This document shows positions 26,133 to 33,840 of a stretch of DNA of 64,000 nt, piece after piece. The stretch covers positions 1 to 64,000 of the forward strand of contig NZ_JASJEU010000007.1 of the NCBI RefSeq assembly GCF_030077735.1, written 5' to 3'. Within the stretch, counting starts at the first letter, position 1. Each line of letters begins with the position of its first letter. The DNA is from Gordonibacter faecis (GTDB lineage Bacteria > Actinomycetota > Coriobacteriia > Coriobacteriales > Eggerthellaceae). Below the pieces are notes generated by a model. That model worked only from the letters and a program-made list of their open reading frames with translations. It was not told the origin of the DNA and did no database searches. The translations under genes and the position numbers were made by a program.

Positions 26133-27388
26133 AGCTCCGCGCTCCTTTCCTCGGTGATAAGCTCCCGCTCGAGCAGGTACGCCTCGAGCTCGTCGGTCTC
26201 CGTCGGGCAGGCTCCGATCACCGCGTCCGCCAGCTCGTACCAGTTGACGCGCTGGAGCCTGCCCGGCGTGCTCTCCTTCGCGGCGCAGCACAGCCCCGCG
26301 ACGAACTGGAAGGTGGCGAGCAGCGTCTCGACCTTGAGCGTCCCTCTGAACAGCCTGAACTCGATGGTGTGCTCGTTGGTCGTGTTCACTGCGCGGTAGC
26401 GGTCGCAGCGCGCGGCGCGGGAGGCGCCCCTGGCGCTCGCGAGCCATCCGTCGCGGGAGGCGGGCAGGAGCGTGCGCCCCGCCCACTGGTCGAGCCTGTC
26501 CCGCCTGCGGCGGCTGAACACCGCCAGAGGCTCGAAGAAGCGGTCGGCCACGGTGAGCAGCTTGTACTCCGCGAGCGCCCGCGCGGCCTCCCCCCTGCCG
26601 AAGAAGTCGCGGTTGACGTGCACGTGGAGGCCGCAGGTCGCGGTGTCGTGGCTGCGCATGCCCTCCGCGAGCGCGGCGGCGCGCACGTCCGCCCACAGCG
26701 CCCGCCCCTCGTCGGACATGAGCACGGCGGGGCTTATGGGGTGCGTCACCAGCTCCACGCCGCGGTCGAGCGAGCTGTCGCTCTTGAAGTAGAGCCATTC
26801 CTCGCCCCATTTCTCGGCGATGCGCGCGACCGCCGCCGCCCTGTCGCCGCCGTCCATCTCGAGTTCCACGCCCAGCACGAGGGAGTCATCGGACTCGCCC
26901 TCGGCGCGGTGGAAGCGCGGGCGCGGCTTGTAGCCGTAGGAGCAGATGCCGCCCTCGAGCCTGCGCGCCGAGCAGTGCCAGCACAGGGGCGCGCCGTCGC
27001 GCATGACCATGTCGCTCTCGGGGAACAGCTCCCCGCACGCGCCGCACGCCCCGTAGCTCTCGGCGCACTCGGGGCACAGCGCCCGCCCCCGCGCGTCGCG
27101 CGCGGAACCCTCCGCCCCGCGGGGGAATCGCCGCCCGCAGTCGCCGCAGACCTCCGTCAGCTCCGCCGCGCACGCGGGGCACAGGCGCCTCGGGTCGCCC
27201 TCGGCCTCCGCCAGCTCGCCGCGCGGCGTCTGGCGGCCGCAGCTCCCGCACGGCTCATAGCGCGCCTCCGCGCACTCGGGGCACACGCCCCGCACCGCCG
27301 TATCCTCTGGCGGGAACGGCGTCCCGCAGTGCCTGCAGAACTCCCACATCGCCTGCGTGTTCGTCGGAGCGCTCGCCCTTCTCGGCAT
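26123..27388 (-). CDS. Zinc-ribbon amidoligase (GS-like fold)
   Basis: A 421-residue protein. Residues 15-155 contain about six CxxC pairs forming tandem zinc ribbons. The amidoligase domain follows: VLGVELEMDGG, FKSDSSLDRGVELVTHP, CGLHVHVNRDFF and EFRLFRGTL, the metal/ATP-binding motifs of the COG-type amidoligases with a glutamine-synthetase-like fold. This family is predicted to make amide or peptide bonds on proteins or small molecules. The RBS GGGAGGAAG fixes the start. Coupling with the GAT-II gene defines a ligase-amidotransferase pair. Copy C of the repeated leader lies upstream. Confidence 0.85.
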   Translation of the reverse strand: MPRRASAPTNTQAMWEFCRHCGTPFPPEDTAVRGVCPECAEARYEPCGSCGRQTPRGELAEAEGDPRRLCPACAAELTEVCGDCGRRFPRGAEGSARDARGRALCPECAESYGACGACGELFPESDMVMRDGAPLCWHCSARRLEGGICSYGYKPRPRFHRAEGESDDSLVLGVELEMDGGDRAAAVARIAEKWGEEWLYFKSDSSLDRGVELVTHPISPAVLMSDEGRALWADVRAAALAEGMRSHDTATCGLHVHVNRDFFGRGEAARALAEYKLLTVADRFFEPLAVFSRRRRDRLDQWAGRTLLPASRDGWLASARGASRAARCDRYRAVNTTNEHTIEFRLFRGTLKVETLLATFQFVAGLCCAAKESTPGRLQRVNWYELADAVIGACPTETDELEAYLLERELITEERSAELCA

Positions 27389-27502
27389 GTCTTCCTCCCT
27401 CGTCCTCGCGCCGCGCCCCCTGGCGCGGCTCCCTTCCGTTCGGTGCCTCGATGGCCGCCGGACGCCCGCAGCGCGAGCGGAGGGCAGCGCGGGTTCCGCG
27501 CG

Positions 27503-27617
27503 CGGCAAGGGGGGAATGCGAAGGCCGCCCCCGCGGCCGGTGGTTTCCCGGGTTGTTTCGCGGGATCGCGGCGCGCTTTCCGGGAAAGAACTCGGGAAAG
27601 CATCGCGGCCCTTGCCG
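27503..27617 (-). promoter_or_regulatory. Repeated structured leader, copy C
   Basis: CGGCAAGGG (27503-27511) pairs with CCCTTGCCG (27609-27617). It shares the GCAAGGGGGGAA and GCGGCCCTTGC blocks with copies A and B but has a longer, diverged middle. It lies 115-229 nt upstream of the amidoligase start, in a gene-free spacer (27389-27900). Confidence 0.6.
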
Positions 27618-27900
27618 GGCAAGCGGGTTCCGCGGCAGGCTGCCGTCGCGAGGCCCGAACGTCTTGGATGCGGAGGGTGGGGGCTTTCCCGGCCCGAGGG
27701 CCGGGGAGGGGATCCCCAAGGGCCCGCCCTTGGGCGCGGGTCCGGGGCGGCGCGAGCCCCGGGTCTTCGGGCGGGTTCTGCCCGAGTCGGGCGAGGGGCC
27801 GGGTTCGGCGCGTTGGCTTCGTTTACGCGGGCATGAGCCATCGGAGCATGCGGGGCGCCTCAGCGCATCGGAACCGTCCCGGCGAGATCACGATGCGGCT

Positions 27901-27948
27901 ATGGGGAAGCTTATGGGGAAGCTTATGGGGAAGCTTATGGGGAAGCTG
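27901..27948 (+). repeat. Four tandem 12-bp repeats before the Schlafen gene
   Basis: Almost four copies of ATGGGGAAGCTT run into the -10 element TATAAT at 27950-27955. The -35 position falls inside the array, which has no TTGACA. It may be an operator array or a length-variable promoter spacer. Confidence 0.8.
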
Positions 27949-27949
27949 G

Positions 27950-27955
27950 TATAAT
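27950..27955 (+). promoter_or_regulatory. -10 element (TATAAT) of the Schlafen/AlbA_2 gene
   Basis: A perfect TATAAT 32 nt before the ATG at 27988, with RBS GAAAGGA in between. No consensus -35 is seen. Confidence 0.55.
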
Positions 27956-27987
27956 CGGAGTGCTGAAGCCCAGATGAAAGGACCGCC

Positions 27988-29538
27988 ATGGCTATCCCGA
28001 TAACGGTAGACGCGCTCATCGACGGGGCGGTGGTGGAGCAGGCCCGCATAGAGTACAAGGAAAGCTGGAACCCCGAAGCCATCGTGCACACCCTGTGCGC
28101 GTTCGCCAACGACATAGACAACTGGGGCGGCGGCTACATCGTCGTGGGCGTCGAGGAGGAAGGCGGCAGGCCCAAGAAGCCTGTGAAGGGCGTTTCTCCA
28201 GATTCCCTCGACGCCATCCAGAAGAACCTCTTGCGCCTCTGCCATTCGATACGCCCGCTCTACCTCCCGGCGTGCGAGCCTGTACGCTACGAAGGGAAGG
28301 ACCTCCTGCTCATCTGGGCGCCGGGCGGGTACGAGAGACCGTACAGGGCGCCCGTCTCCTTGGGCAAGGGATCGGCTGACGCCGCCTGCTATGTCCGCCG
28401 CTTCTCCAACACGGTCAAGGCATCGGACGCGGACCTGAGGGAGCTCGCCTCCATCGGTGGGAACATACCCTTCGACGATCGCGTGAACCACCGGAGCAAG
28501 ATGTCAGACCTCAGGTTCGGGAGGATGGCGGACTACCTGAACAAGATAGGAAGCTCCCTGAGGTACGAGGGCATGTCGCCCGACGAGATAGCCGTTGACA
28601 TCAAGGTCGCCGACGGACCGAGAGAGGACGTGCGGCCGCTCAACGTCGGGCTCATGTTCTTCTCGGACGATCCCGCGGACTTCTTCCGCGAAGCCCTCAT
28701 CGAGGTGGTGGACATCCCGGATCCCACGGGAAAGGGAATGGTTGAGAGGACGTTTCGCGGGCCACTCGACCAGCAGCTCTCCGACGCGCTCCGCTACCTT
28801 CAGAACAACGTCATCGCGGAGGTGGTGGTCAAGCGCCCGGACGAGGCGGAGGCGTCCCGGGTCTACAACTACCCTTACGCCGCTGTGGAGGAGGCTCTCT
28901 GCAACGCGGTCTACCACAGGTCGTACCAAATACCGGAACCGATCACGGTCAGGGTAGAAGCGGACAGGCTTTCCATCACGAGTTTTCCAGGGCCCGACCG
29001 CTCCATCACCGATGACAACCTGGCGCACTGTCGACTCGTCGCGAGGAGATATCGCAACCGCCGGATAGGGGATTTCCTCAAGGAGCTGAAGCTTGCCGAG
29101 GGACGGAACACGGGCGTGCCGACCATGCTTGCGGCACTCGAGGCGAACGGATCCCCGAAGCCGGTTTTCGAGACCGACGCAGAGAGGTCCTTCTTCTGCG
29201 TAACCTTCGGGCTGAGCCCCGAGTTCGCGGCTGCCACCACACTCAATGCTACTGAAGCACCAGAGGGGGAGAGCTTGAAGGAAGGAAAGAGCTCGGGATC
29301 CCGCAAACGCAGGACGAGGGAGGAGCTGAGATCGGCAGTGACGGCAGAGCTCGTCGAGCGGGAGCGATCCATGAGTGAGATCGCGCGCGTCCTCGGATAT
29401 ACCAAAGCGAACGACACACTCAGGTCAGTCATCGAGGAGTTGGTCGACGAGGGCGTGCTCGAGCGAGACGATGCGAGCAGTACCAGTCCAAACGCGAAGA
29501 TCAGGCTGTCGGGATCGAAGCAAAGCGTTTCGGGTTGA
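27988..29538 (+). CDS. Schlafen AlbA_2 / GHKL-ATPase / winged-helix protein (ICE copy)
   Basis: A 516-residue protein. The N-terminal AlbA_2 (Schlafen) domain carries IEYKESWNPEAIVHTLCAFAND and GGGYIVVGVEE. The middle GHKL-type ATPase region has PYAAVEEALCNAVYHRSY. The C-terminal winged helix runs about residues 425-500. Such proteins act as nucleic-acid-dependent regulators, and some are antiphage factors. Promoter, terminator and a 3' tandem repeat are all its own, so it is a self-contained cassette inside the ICE. Confidence 0.85.
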   Translation: MAIPITVDALIDGAVVEQARIEYKESWNPEAIVHTLCAFANDIDNWGGGYIVVGVEEEGGRPKKPVKGVSPDSLDAIQKNLLRLCHSIRPLYLPACEPVRYEGKDLLLIWAPGGYERPYRAPVSLGKGSADAACYVRRFSNTVKASDADLRELASIGGNIPFDDRVNHRSKMSDLRFGRMADYLNKIGSSLRYEGMSPDEIAVDIKVADGPREDVRPLNVGLMFFSDDPADFFREALIEVVDIPDPTGKGMVERTFRGPLDQQLSDALRYLQNNVIAEVVVKRPDEAEASRVYNYPYAAVEEALCNAVYHRSYQIPEPITVRVEADRLSITSFPGPDRSITDDNLAHCRLVARRYRNRRIGDFLKELKLAEGRNTGVPTMLAALEANGSPKPVFETDAERSFFCVTFGLSPEFAAATTLNATEAPEGESLKEGKSSGSRKRRTREELRSAVTAELVERERSMSEIARVLGYTKANDTLRSVIEELVDEGVLERDDASSTSPNAKIRLSGSKQSVSG

Positions 29539-29593
29539 ATCAAGTACGAGCCGAAGGGCGAAAACCGTGGGTGGAGCCCCGGATAGCGGATGT

Positions 29594-29625
29594 CGGATTT
29601 ATCCGAGCTTATCCGGATAAATCCG
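29594..29625 (+). terminator. Terminator of the Schlafen/AlbA_2 gene
   Basis: A perfect 12-bp stem (CGGATTTATCCG with CGGATAAATCCG), an 8-nt loop, then GGGTTTTAT. Confidence 0.75.
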
Positions 29626-29814
29626 GGGTTTTATCTCTCTGTATTTAGATAAGAGCAGGTAGAACGGTAATAACCGGTAGCGCAATTATCCCGGTTAACC
29701 CGAGAACGCCGCCAAAGATGCCATATCGCCGAGATTACCGCACCGCGAAGCGATGTGCGGTCTCGGCAGGTTGTCGGTGTCTGGGGGCATGGTTGAGAAG
29801 AATGGAGCTAATTC

Positions 29815-29844
29815 CCAGTAGGGTGCCAGTAGGGTGTCAGTAGG
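29815..29844 (+). repeat. Tandem 11-bp repeat downstream of Schlafen copy 1
   Basis: CCAGTAGGGTG repeated about 2.7 times. A similar array (unit CAGTAGGTGT) follows the second Schlafen gene at 38582-38615. Confidence 0.75.
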
Positions 29845-29879
29845 ACGGGCTCTGCGATGCTCCGACAAGCCAAGGCGCG

Positions 29880-29913
29880 GACTAGATAGACTAATCGATT
29901 AGTCTATCTAGTC
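29880..29913. repeat. Perfect 34-bp palindrome
   Basis: Two 17-bp arms meet at ATCGAT (centre 29896/29897), with an extra half-site ATTAGTCTAT at 29919-29928. It lies directly after the small gene 29938-30147 (minus) and near rep/parAB. It may be an operator, a centromere or a resolution site; no T-run supports a terminator. The remainder of 29626-29937 shows no gene. Confidence 0.8.
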
Positions 29914-29937
29914 TATGAATTAGTCTATCGGGCCGCC

Positions 29938-30147
29938 TCATGCCTCCGCCCAGGCTCCGTCGAGTTCGGACGCGCAGCTTTCCACCACGCACCTCACGGC
30001 GGCTATCTCCGACGGGGTCACGCTCTCGCTGCCGGCCTTCTCCTCGAGCATGGCGAGGATGGACGCGGCTCCTTCGAGTCGCTCGGTCGAGCGCACGATT
30101 GCGTCGATGGATTCTTGGGGTAGATTGGTGCTGCGGATGCCTTCCAT
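29938..30147 (-). CDS. Small acidic helical protein (69 aa), function unknown
   Basis: MEGIRSTNLPQESIDAIVRS..., predicted helical, acidic, with no known motif. The ATG has AAGGGAG upstream. It lies between two inverted-repeat regions next to rep, parB and parA, so a role in copy control or maintenance is possible. Confidence 0.55.
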   Translation of the reverse strand: MEGIRSTNLPQESIDAIVRSTERLEGAASILAMLEEKAGSESVTPSEIAAVRCVVESCASELDGAWAEA

Positions 30148-30225
30148 GGGGCTCCCTTTCCTTGGCACGGCGGTCGAGGGAAGGATGTCCTCCGGGGCAT
30201 GAAGAGAGAGGCATCCACCTCAGTT

Positions 30226-30316
30226 GTCACCCTGTTGGGAAATGTACGCCAAATACCCAAAACGGCAGATGCCCCTCTGTCCGGTATTTGGCGTACGAGT
30301 ATTCAGTTAGGGTGAC
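30226..30316. repeat. Nested inverted repeats upstream of the small gene
   Basis: The inner arms GTACGCCAAATACC (30244-30257) and 30283-30296 are a perfect 14-bp pair 25 nt apart. The outer arms GTCACCCT (30226-30233) and AGGGTGAC (30309-30316) pair around them. This fits a replication origin, a dimer operator or an origin of transfer. No other gene is seen in 30148-30395. Confidence 0.75.
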
Positions 30317-30395
30317 CGCCCCATTATACGCGCCGAATCCCCGCCCCATCCGAAAAGCACAACGCGGGCGCGCGGCGGCGCGCGGCGCCCGCCGC

Positions 30396-30455
30396 TCACA
30401 TGAACCTGAAGACGGCCCTGAAGAGCCACTTCGCGAACCTCGCGACGATCCTCAC
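30396..30455 (-). CDS. 19-residue cationic amphipathic micro-protein
   Basis: The GTG at 30455 overlaps the rep stop (GTGA) and has AAGGAGG 5 nt upstream, within the last rep codons. The peptide MRIVARFAKWLFRAVFRFM has basic residues at 2, 6, 9, 13 and 17, i.e. one face of a helix, with hydrophobic residues on the other. This is the pattern of membrane-active or small type I toxin-like peptides. Expression is not proven, but the ribosome site and coupling are good. Confidence 0.5.
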   Translation of the reverse strand: MRIVARFAKWLFRAVFRFM

Positions 30456-31645
30456 GACGCCCTCCTTCCACCTACCGCCAGGCCGCACAGCGCGAGGTAG
30501 CGGTCGTAGCGCTCCTCGCAGGCGGCCATGTACCTCCCGTAGGGCCCGTCGGCCGCGCACCTCTCCGCGACGTCCTCCTCGGTCGCGCCCGGCCGCTCGT
30601 CGTAGAGCAGCGAGCGCACGACGGCGCGGCGCGACTCGACCTTGCGCCACAGCGCCGCGAAGCCGGGGTCGGCCTTCGCGAGGCCGGGCATGTCGAGGGG
30701 CTCGCCGTCGCACCCCAGGACGTCGGGCGGTATGGGCTCGTCGGCCCATGCGGCCAGCCCGTCCTCTCCCTCGATCCAGCGCAGCAGGTTCTTCGCGAGC
30801 CGCCTGTCGTCGCCGTTGCGCAGCCAGTAGTCCTTCGCGTACGCGGCGTAGGCGTCGGCGATCTGGCCGGGGAGCAGGCCCGAGGCGACCTTGCGCCGCC
30901 ACGCCTCGTGGCAGTCGCGCTTGAACCTCAGCGCCGTGACGGGCTTGAGCGACATCGCGCACAGCCGCTCGAACTCCTCCGGGAACTCGCCTCTCCTGTA
31001 GGGCTCGAAGGCGCCGCCCCCGCCTTCGCCCTCGGCTTCCCGGGGGGAGGAGGAGAGGGGCCGTTGATTCGGTTCAGTTGTTTTATCCCGTGAGTAGTTA
31101 ATAGCGCCGGATTCTCCAGATCTGGATTTTCCCGATCTGGTTTTCCCCGACGTGGGCCTCCCCGACGGCGCCTCACCAGATACGGGTTTTCCCGATCTGG
31201 GCGCGATCTGGGCTTTTCCGGCGCCGTCGCCGCCCTCCGCGGCCTCCGCCGCCCTCGGCGCGGGGCGGTTGCGGTCGAACTCCGAGAGGATCGCATACCC
31301 CTCCGCGCGCAGCTCGTCGGACACGGCGGCGTGCATGGCGGGGTCGTCGAGCGTGACCCAGGTCGCCTCGTCCGCCTTGAGGAAGCGCCCGCTCGCGCCC
31401 CTCTTGCGGGCGCGGATGATGTAGCCCGCCGACTCGAGCTCCCTGATGCCGGCGGTGACGGCGTCTATGCCGTCGCGGACCAGCGACGCGAACCCGCGGA
31501 TCGTGAAGACCCACTCGGGGTTGCCCTCCAGCGACCGGATCTGGCAGTAGATGCCCTTGGCCTTCAGGCTCAGCGAGCGGTCGAAGAACACGGTGTTCTC
31601 GACGTGGGTGAAGGAGCCCCTGCCCCTGTGGATCACATTGCCCAC
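30452..31645 (-). CDS. ICE replication-initiator-type protein (N-terminal winged helix)
   Basis: A 397-residue protein. The N-terminus FTHVENTVFFDRSLSLKAKGIYCQI ... VRDGIDAVTAGIRELESAGYI is the winged helix typical of DnaD/RepA-like initiators on Gram-positive ICEs and plasmids. A Ser/Gly/Lys-rich linker with repeated SGK units follows (about residues 150-195), then a helical C-terminal domain. GTG 31645 has GGAGG 6 nt upstream; GTG 31636 would give a 4-nt overlap with parB. It forms an operon with parA and parB. Confidence 0.72.
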   Translation of the reverse strand: MGNVIHRGRGSFTHVENTVFFDRSLSLKAKGIYCQIRSLEGNPEWVFTIRGFASLVRDGIDAVTAGIRELESAGYIIRARKRGASGRFLKADEATWVTLDDPAMHAAVSDELRAEGYAILSEFDRNRPAPRAAEAAEGGDGAGKAQIAPRSGKPVSGEAPSGRPTSGKTRSGKSRSGESGAINYSRDKTTEPNQRPLSSSPREAEGEGGGGAFEPYRRGEFPEEFERLCAMSLKPVTALRFKRDCHEAWRRKVASGLLPGQIADAYAAYAKDYWLRNGDDRRLAKNLLRWIEGEDGLAAWADEPIPPDVLGCDGEPLDMPGLAKADPGFAALWRKVESRRAVVRSLLYDERPGATEEDVAERCAADGPYGRYMAACEERYDRYLALCGLAVGGRRAS

Positions 31646-32595
31646 GGCTCCCCTCCCTTCTCCTGGGCGGCGCGCCGGCGCTCCGCCCGCTCGAGCAGCT
31701 CCAGCGCCCGCACGATGCGCCCCTCGATCTCCTCGCGGGTCGCGGAGGGGCCGAAGAACCGGGCGATGCTCCTCTTGGGGATCCTCACCTGCTCGGCCTG
31801 GTTGGGCTTCTCCTCCTCCATGATCGACCTGACGAGCCCCGGGGTGAGCGCCCCCTCCCTCGAGTAGCGCCTCAGCTTGGCCGCCTGGGCGAGCGAGGGC
31901 GTGCACGCCTGCCGCCCCATCTCGTCGAGGAGGAGCGTCTGCTCGGCCTTTTCCAGGTAGCTCACCTCCACGGCGGGGGAGAGCTTCATCCTCCCCTCGT
32001 CGACGAGGGCGAGTATGCCCGGGACGAGGAACGTCAAGCGTACGAACCGCCGGATCCTGTCCTTACTCACCCCGAGCTCCTCGGCTAAGATGTCACGCGA
32101 CCTCCTGCCGTCCGACTTGTGCGCAACTTGCGCACAAGTCAGGTCGGTGCGGCGGCCCTGGTGGCTCATGGCTTCAAGGCGCATCGAGTAGGCGAATGCC
32201 CGTTCGCTCGGCAGGATGGTCTCCCTCTGGAGGTTCGAGTCGACCATCGCGATGACCGCCTCGTCCCTCGTCATGTCCCGCACCAGGCACGGCGCCTGGT
32301 CGAGCCCCGCGAGCTCGGCCGCCCTCTTCCGGCGGTGCCCGCTGACCATCTCGTACCGGCCGCCCTCCGAGGGGCGCACCGTCAGGGGCACGAGGATCCC
32401 GTTTTCCGCCACGCTCTGCGCGAGGGCGGCCATCTCGGCGTCGTCCGCCACGCGGAACGGGTGCCCGGGGAAGGGGTCTATCAGGTCGAGGCCGACGAGC
32501 CTCGCCCCTCCGAGGCGCGCCTCGTCGCGCTCGGCCTGCGACGTGAGGAGGTCGTCGACCGCGGGCAGGTCGAGCCTCGGCACCTTCCTACCCAC
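31633..32595 (-). CDS. parB: ParB-family partition protein
   Basis: A 320-residue protein. The ParB N domain carries ENGILVPLTVRPSEGG...MVSGHRRKRAAEL. The central HTH region includes LAEELGVSKDRIRRFVRL. The C-terminus is charged. The GTG start overlaps the end of parA by 8 nt. With ParA it stabilises the excised or replicating element; it may also regulate the operon. Confidence 0.88.
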   Translation of the reverse strand: MGRKVPRLDLPAVDDLLTSQAERDEARLGGARLVGLDLIDPFPGHPFRVADDAEMAALAQSVAENGILVPLTVRPSEGGRYEMVSGHRRKRAAELAGLDQAPCLVRDMTRDEAVIAMVDSNLQRETILPSERAFAYSMRLEAMSHQGRRTDLTCAQVAHKSDGRRSRDILAEELGVSKDRIRRFVRLTFLVPGILALVDEGRMKLSPAVEVSYLEKAEQTLLLDEMGRQACTPSLAQAAKLRRYSREGALTPGLVRSIMEEEKPNQAEQVRIPKRSIARFFGPSATREEIEGRIVRALELLERAERRRAAQEKGGEPWAM

Positions 32596-33373
32596 GGCGA
32601 TCGACCTCCTCGGCGAGCCGCGCGTACGCCGCGGCGACCTTCCCCCTGCCGTCGTAGGAGAACACGCTCTCCCCGGCGGCCGCGGACTCCGCGGCCGACA
32701 CCGCGCGGGGCACGACGGCGTCGAACACGCGGTAGTCGCCGCCGTAGATCCCCCGTACGGTGCGCTCGACCTCGCGCGCGAGGTTGTTGCGCGCGTCGTA
32801 GAGCGTCACGAGTATGCCCTCGACGGAAAGGCCGGGGTTGATGCCCCGCCTCACGCGGGCGACGGTCCTGAGCAGGCCGGCCATGCCCGACGCGGGGAGG
32901 TACTCCGCCGACACGGGGACGATGACGCCGTCGGCGGCGGCGAGCGCGTTTACGGGGACGATCCCGAGCGTGGGGGCGCAGTCGAAGATGATGTAGTCGT
33001 AGCCCCGCTTGAGCGGCTCGGCCCACGTCGCGAGGACGCGCTCGCGCGACATGGCCATGAGCAGCGGGAGCTCGATGTTGGCGAGCTCGATGTTGGCGGG
33101 CATGAGGTCGACGCCCTCGCGGTGGCCGAGGACGCCCGCGCGCGGGTCGTCGTCGGAGCCCCCGATGACCGCCGCCATGTGGTCGGCGATGGTGGTCTCG
33201 AGCGAGTCGGGGTCGGCCCATCCGAGCGACTTCGTGAGGTCGCCCTGCGGGTCGGCGTCGACGAGGAGAACGCGCCTCCCGCGGCGCGCGAGGGCGACGC
33301 CGAGGCTCAGCGCCGTCGACGTCTTGCCGGTCCCTCCCTTCTGGTTCGCGATCGCGATGGTCCTGCACGGCAT
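32588..33373 (-). CDS. parA: ParA-family partition ATPase
   Basis: A 261-residue protein with the deviant Walker A KGGTGKTST (residues 12-20), the VDADPQGDLT motif and the Walker B region DYIIFDCAPT. There is no N-terminal HTH, so it is a short (type Ib/Soj-like) ParA. It is the first gene of the parA-parB-rep operon and the last recognisable gene before the element boundary. Confidence 0.92.
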   Translation of the reverse strand: MPCRTIAIANQKGGTGKTSTALSLGVALARRGRRVLLVDADPQGDLTKSLGWADPDSLETTIADHMAAVIGGSDDDPRAGVLGHREGVDLMPANIELANIELPLLMAMSRERVLATWAEPLKRGYDYIIFDCAPTLGIVPVNALAAADGVIVPVSAEYLPASGMAGLLRTVARVRRGINPGLSVEGILVTLYDARNNLAREVERTVRGIYGGDYRVFDAVVPRAVSAAESAAAGESVFSYDGRGKVAAAYARLAEEVDRRG

Positions 33374-33471
33374 GGCAGCCTCCCTTCCGCAGCTTCTCGC
33401 TGCCTACGGGGCATGCCGCTCGACGAAAGGCGAGGTCAGAGGCGTTTTTTCGGAATATCCACGAAAAAATC

Positions 33472-33493
33472 ACCGTTTCGGGCACGAAACGGT
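33472..33493. terminator. Bidirectional hairpin upstream of parA
   Basis: A 9-bp stem ACCGTTTCG/CGAAACGGT with a 4-nt loop. T-runs flank it in both reading directions. On the minus strand it could attenuate parAB transcription or block read-in from outside. Confidence 0.65.
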
Positions 33494-33626
33494 CTTTTTC
33501 GGGTGCGGAGGGGCGTTTTCGCTGGAAAGACGCTGGAAGGAGCCCAGCATCGTTCCAGTGCCCGACGTTTCGGGAACCTCCCGCGCAGCGTCGCGTTCCG
33601 AAAAAACAGCGCTTTGAACAGGTATT

Positions 33627-33642
33627 ATTTTCACGTGTGATT
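33627..33642. promoter_or_regulatory. Weak parS-like site
   Basis: ATTTTCACGTGTGATT matches 10 of 16 positions of the chromosomal parS consensus, including the central TTTCACGTG. The position upstream of parAB fits, but the match is incomplete. Nothing else is recognised in 33374-33676. Confidence 0.3.
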
Positions 33643-33676
33643 TGAAGATGGCTGCAGGGGACGTCCAGCCGAAAAA

Positions 33677-33713
33677 TTGGGAAGCTTGGGCCTTACCACT
33701 TGGCGACACCCGC
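33677..33713 (-). pseudogene. 5' half of tRNA-Gly(CCC), cut after the anticodon loop
   Basis: Read on the minus strand: acceptor GCGGGTG, TC, D arm GCC-AAGTGGTAA-GGC, then anticodon stem CAAGC and loop TTCCCAA (anticodon CCC). The complementary GCTTG is missing; TTTTTCGG follows. A TATAAT (33725-33730) sits 11 nt before the 5' end, so the promoter side is intact. This fits an integration site at the anticodon loop and marks the element/chromosome junction. Confidence 0.65.
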
Positions 33714-33840
33714 ATTGAAACTGGATTATAACCTTACCTGCCCCTTTCATGGAAGAACTTTGGCGAATAATCCATCTCTAGGATGGATCTCTTGGCCTCT
33801 AAATCAATCCATGCCGTCCGTCTTGCCTGATCACCAGCTC

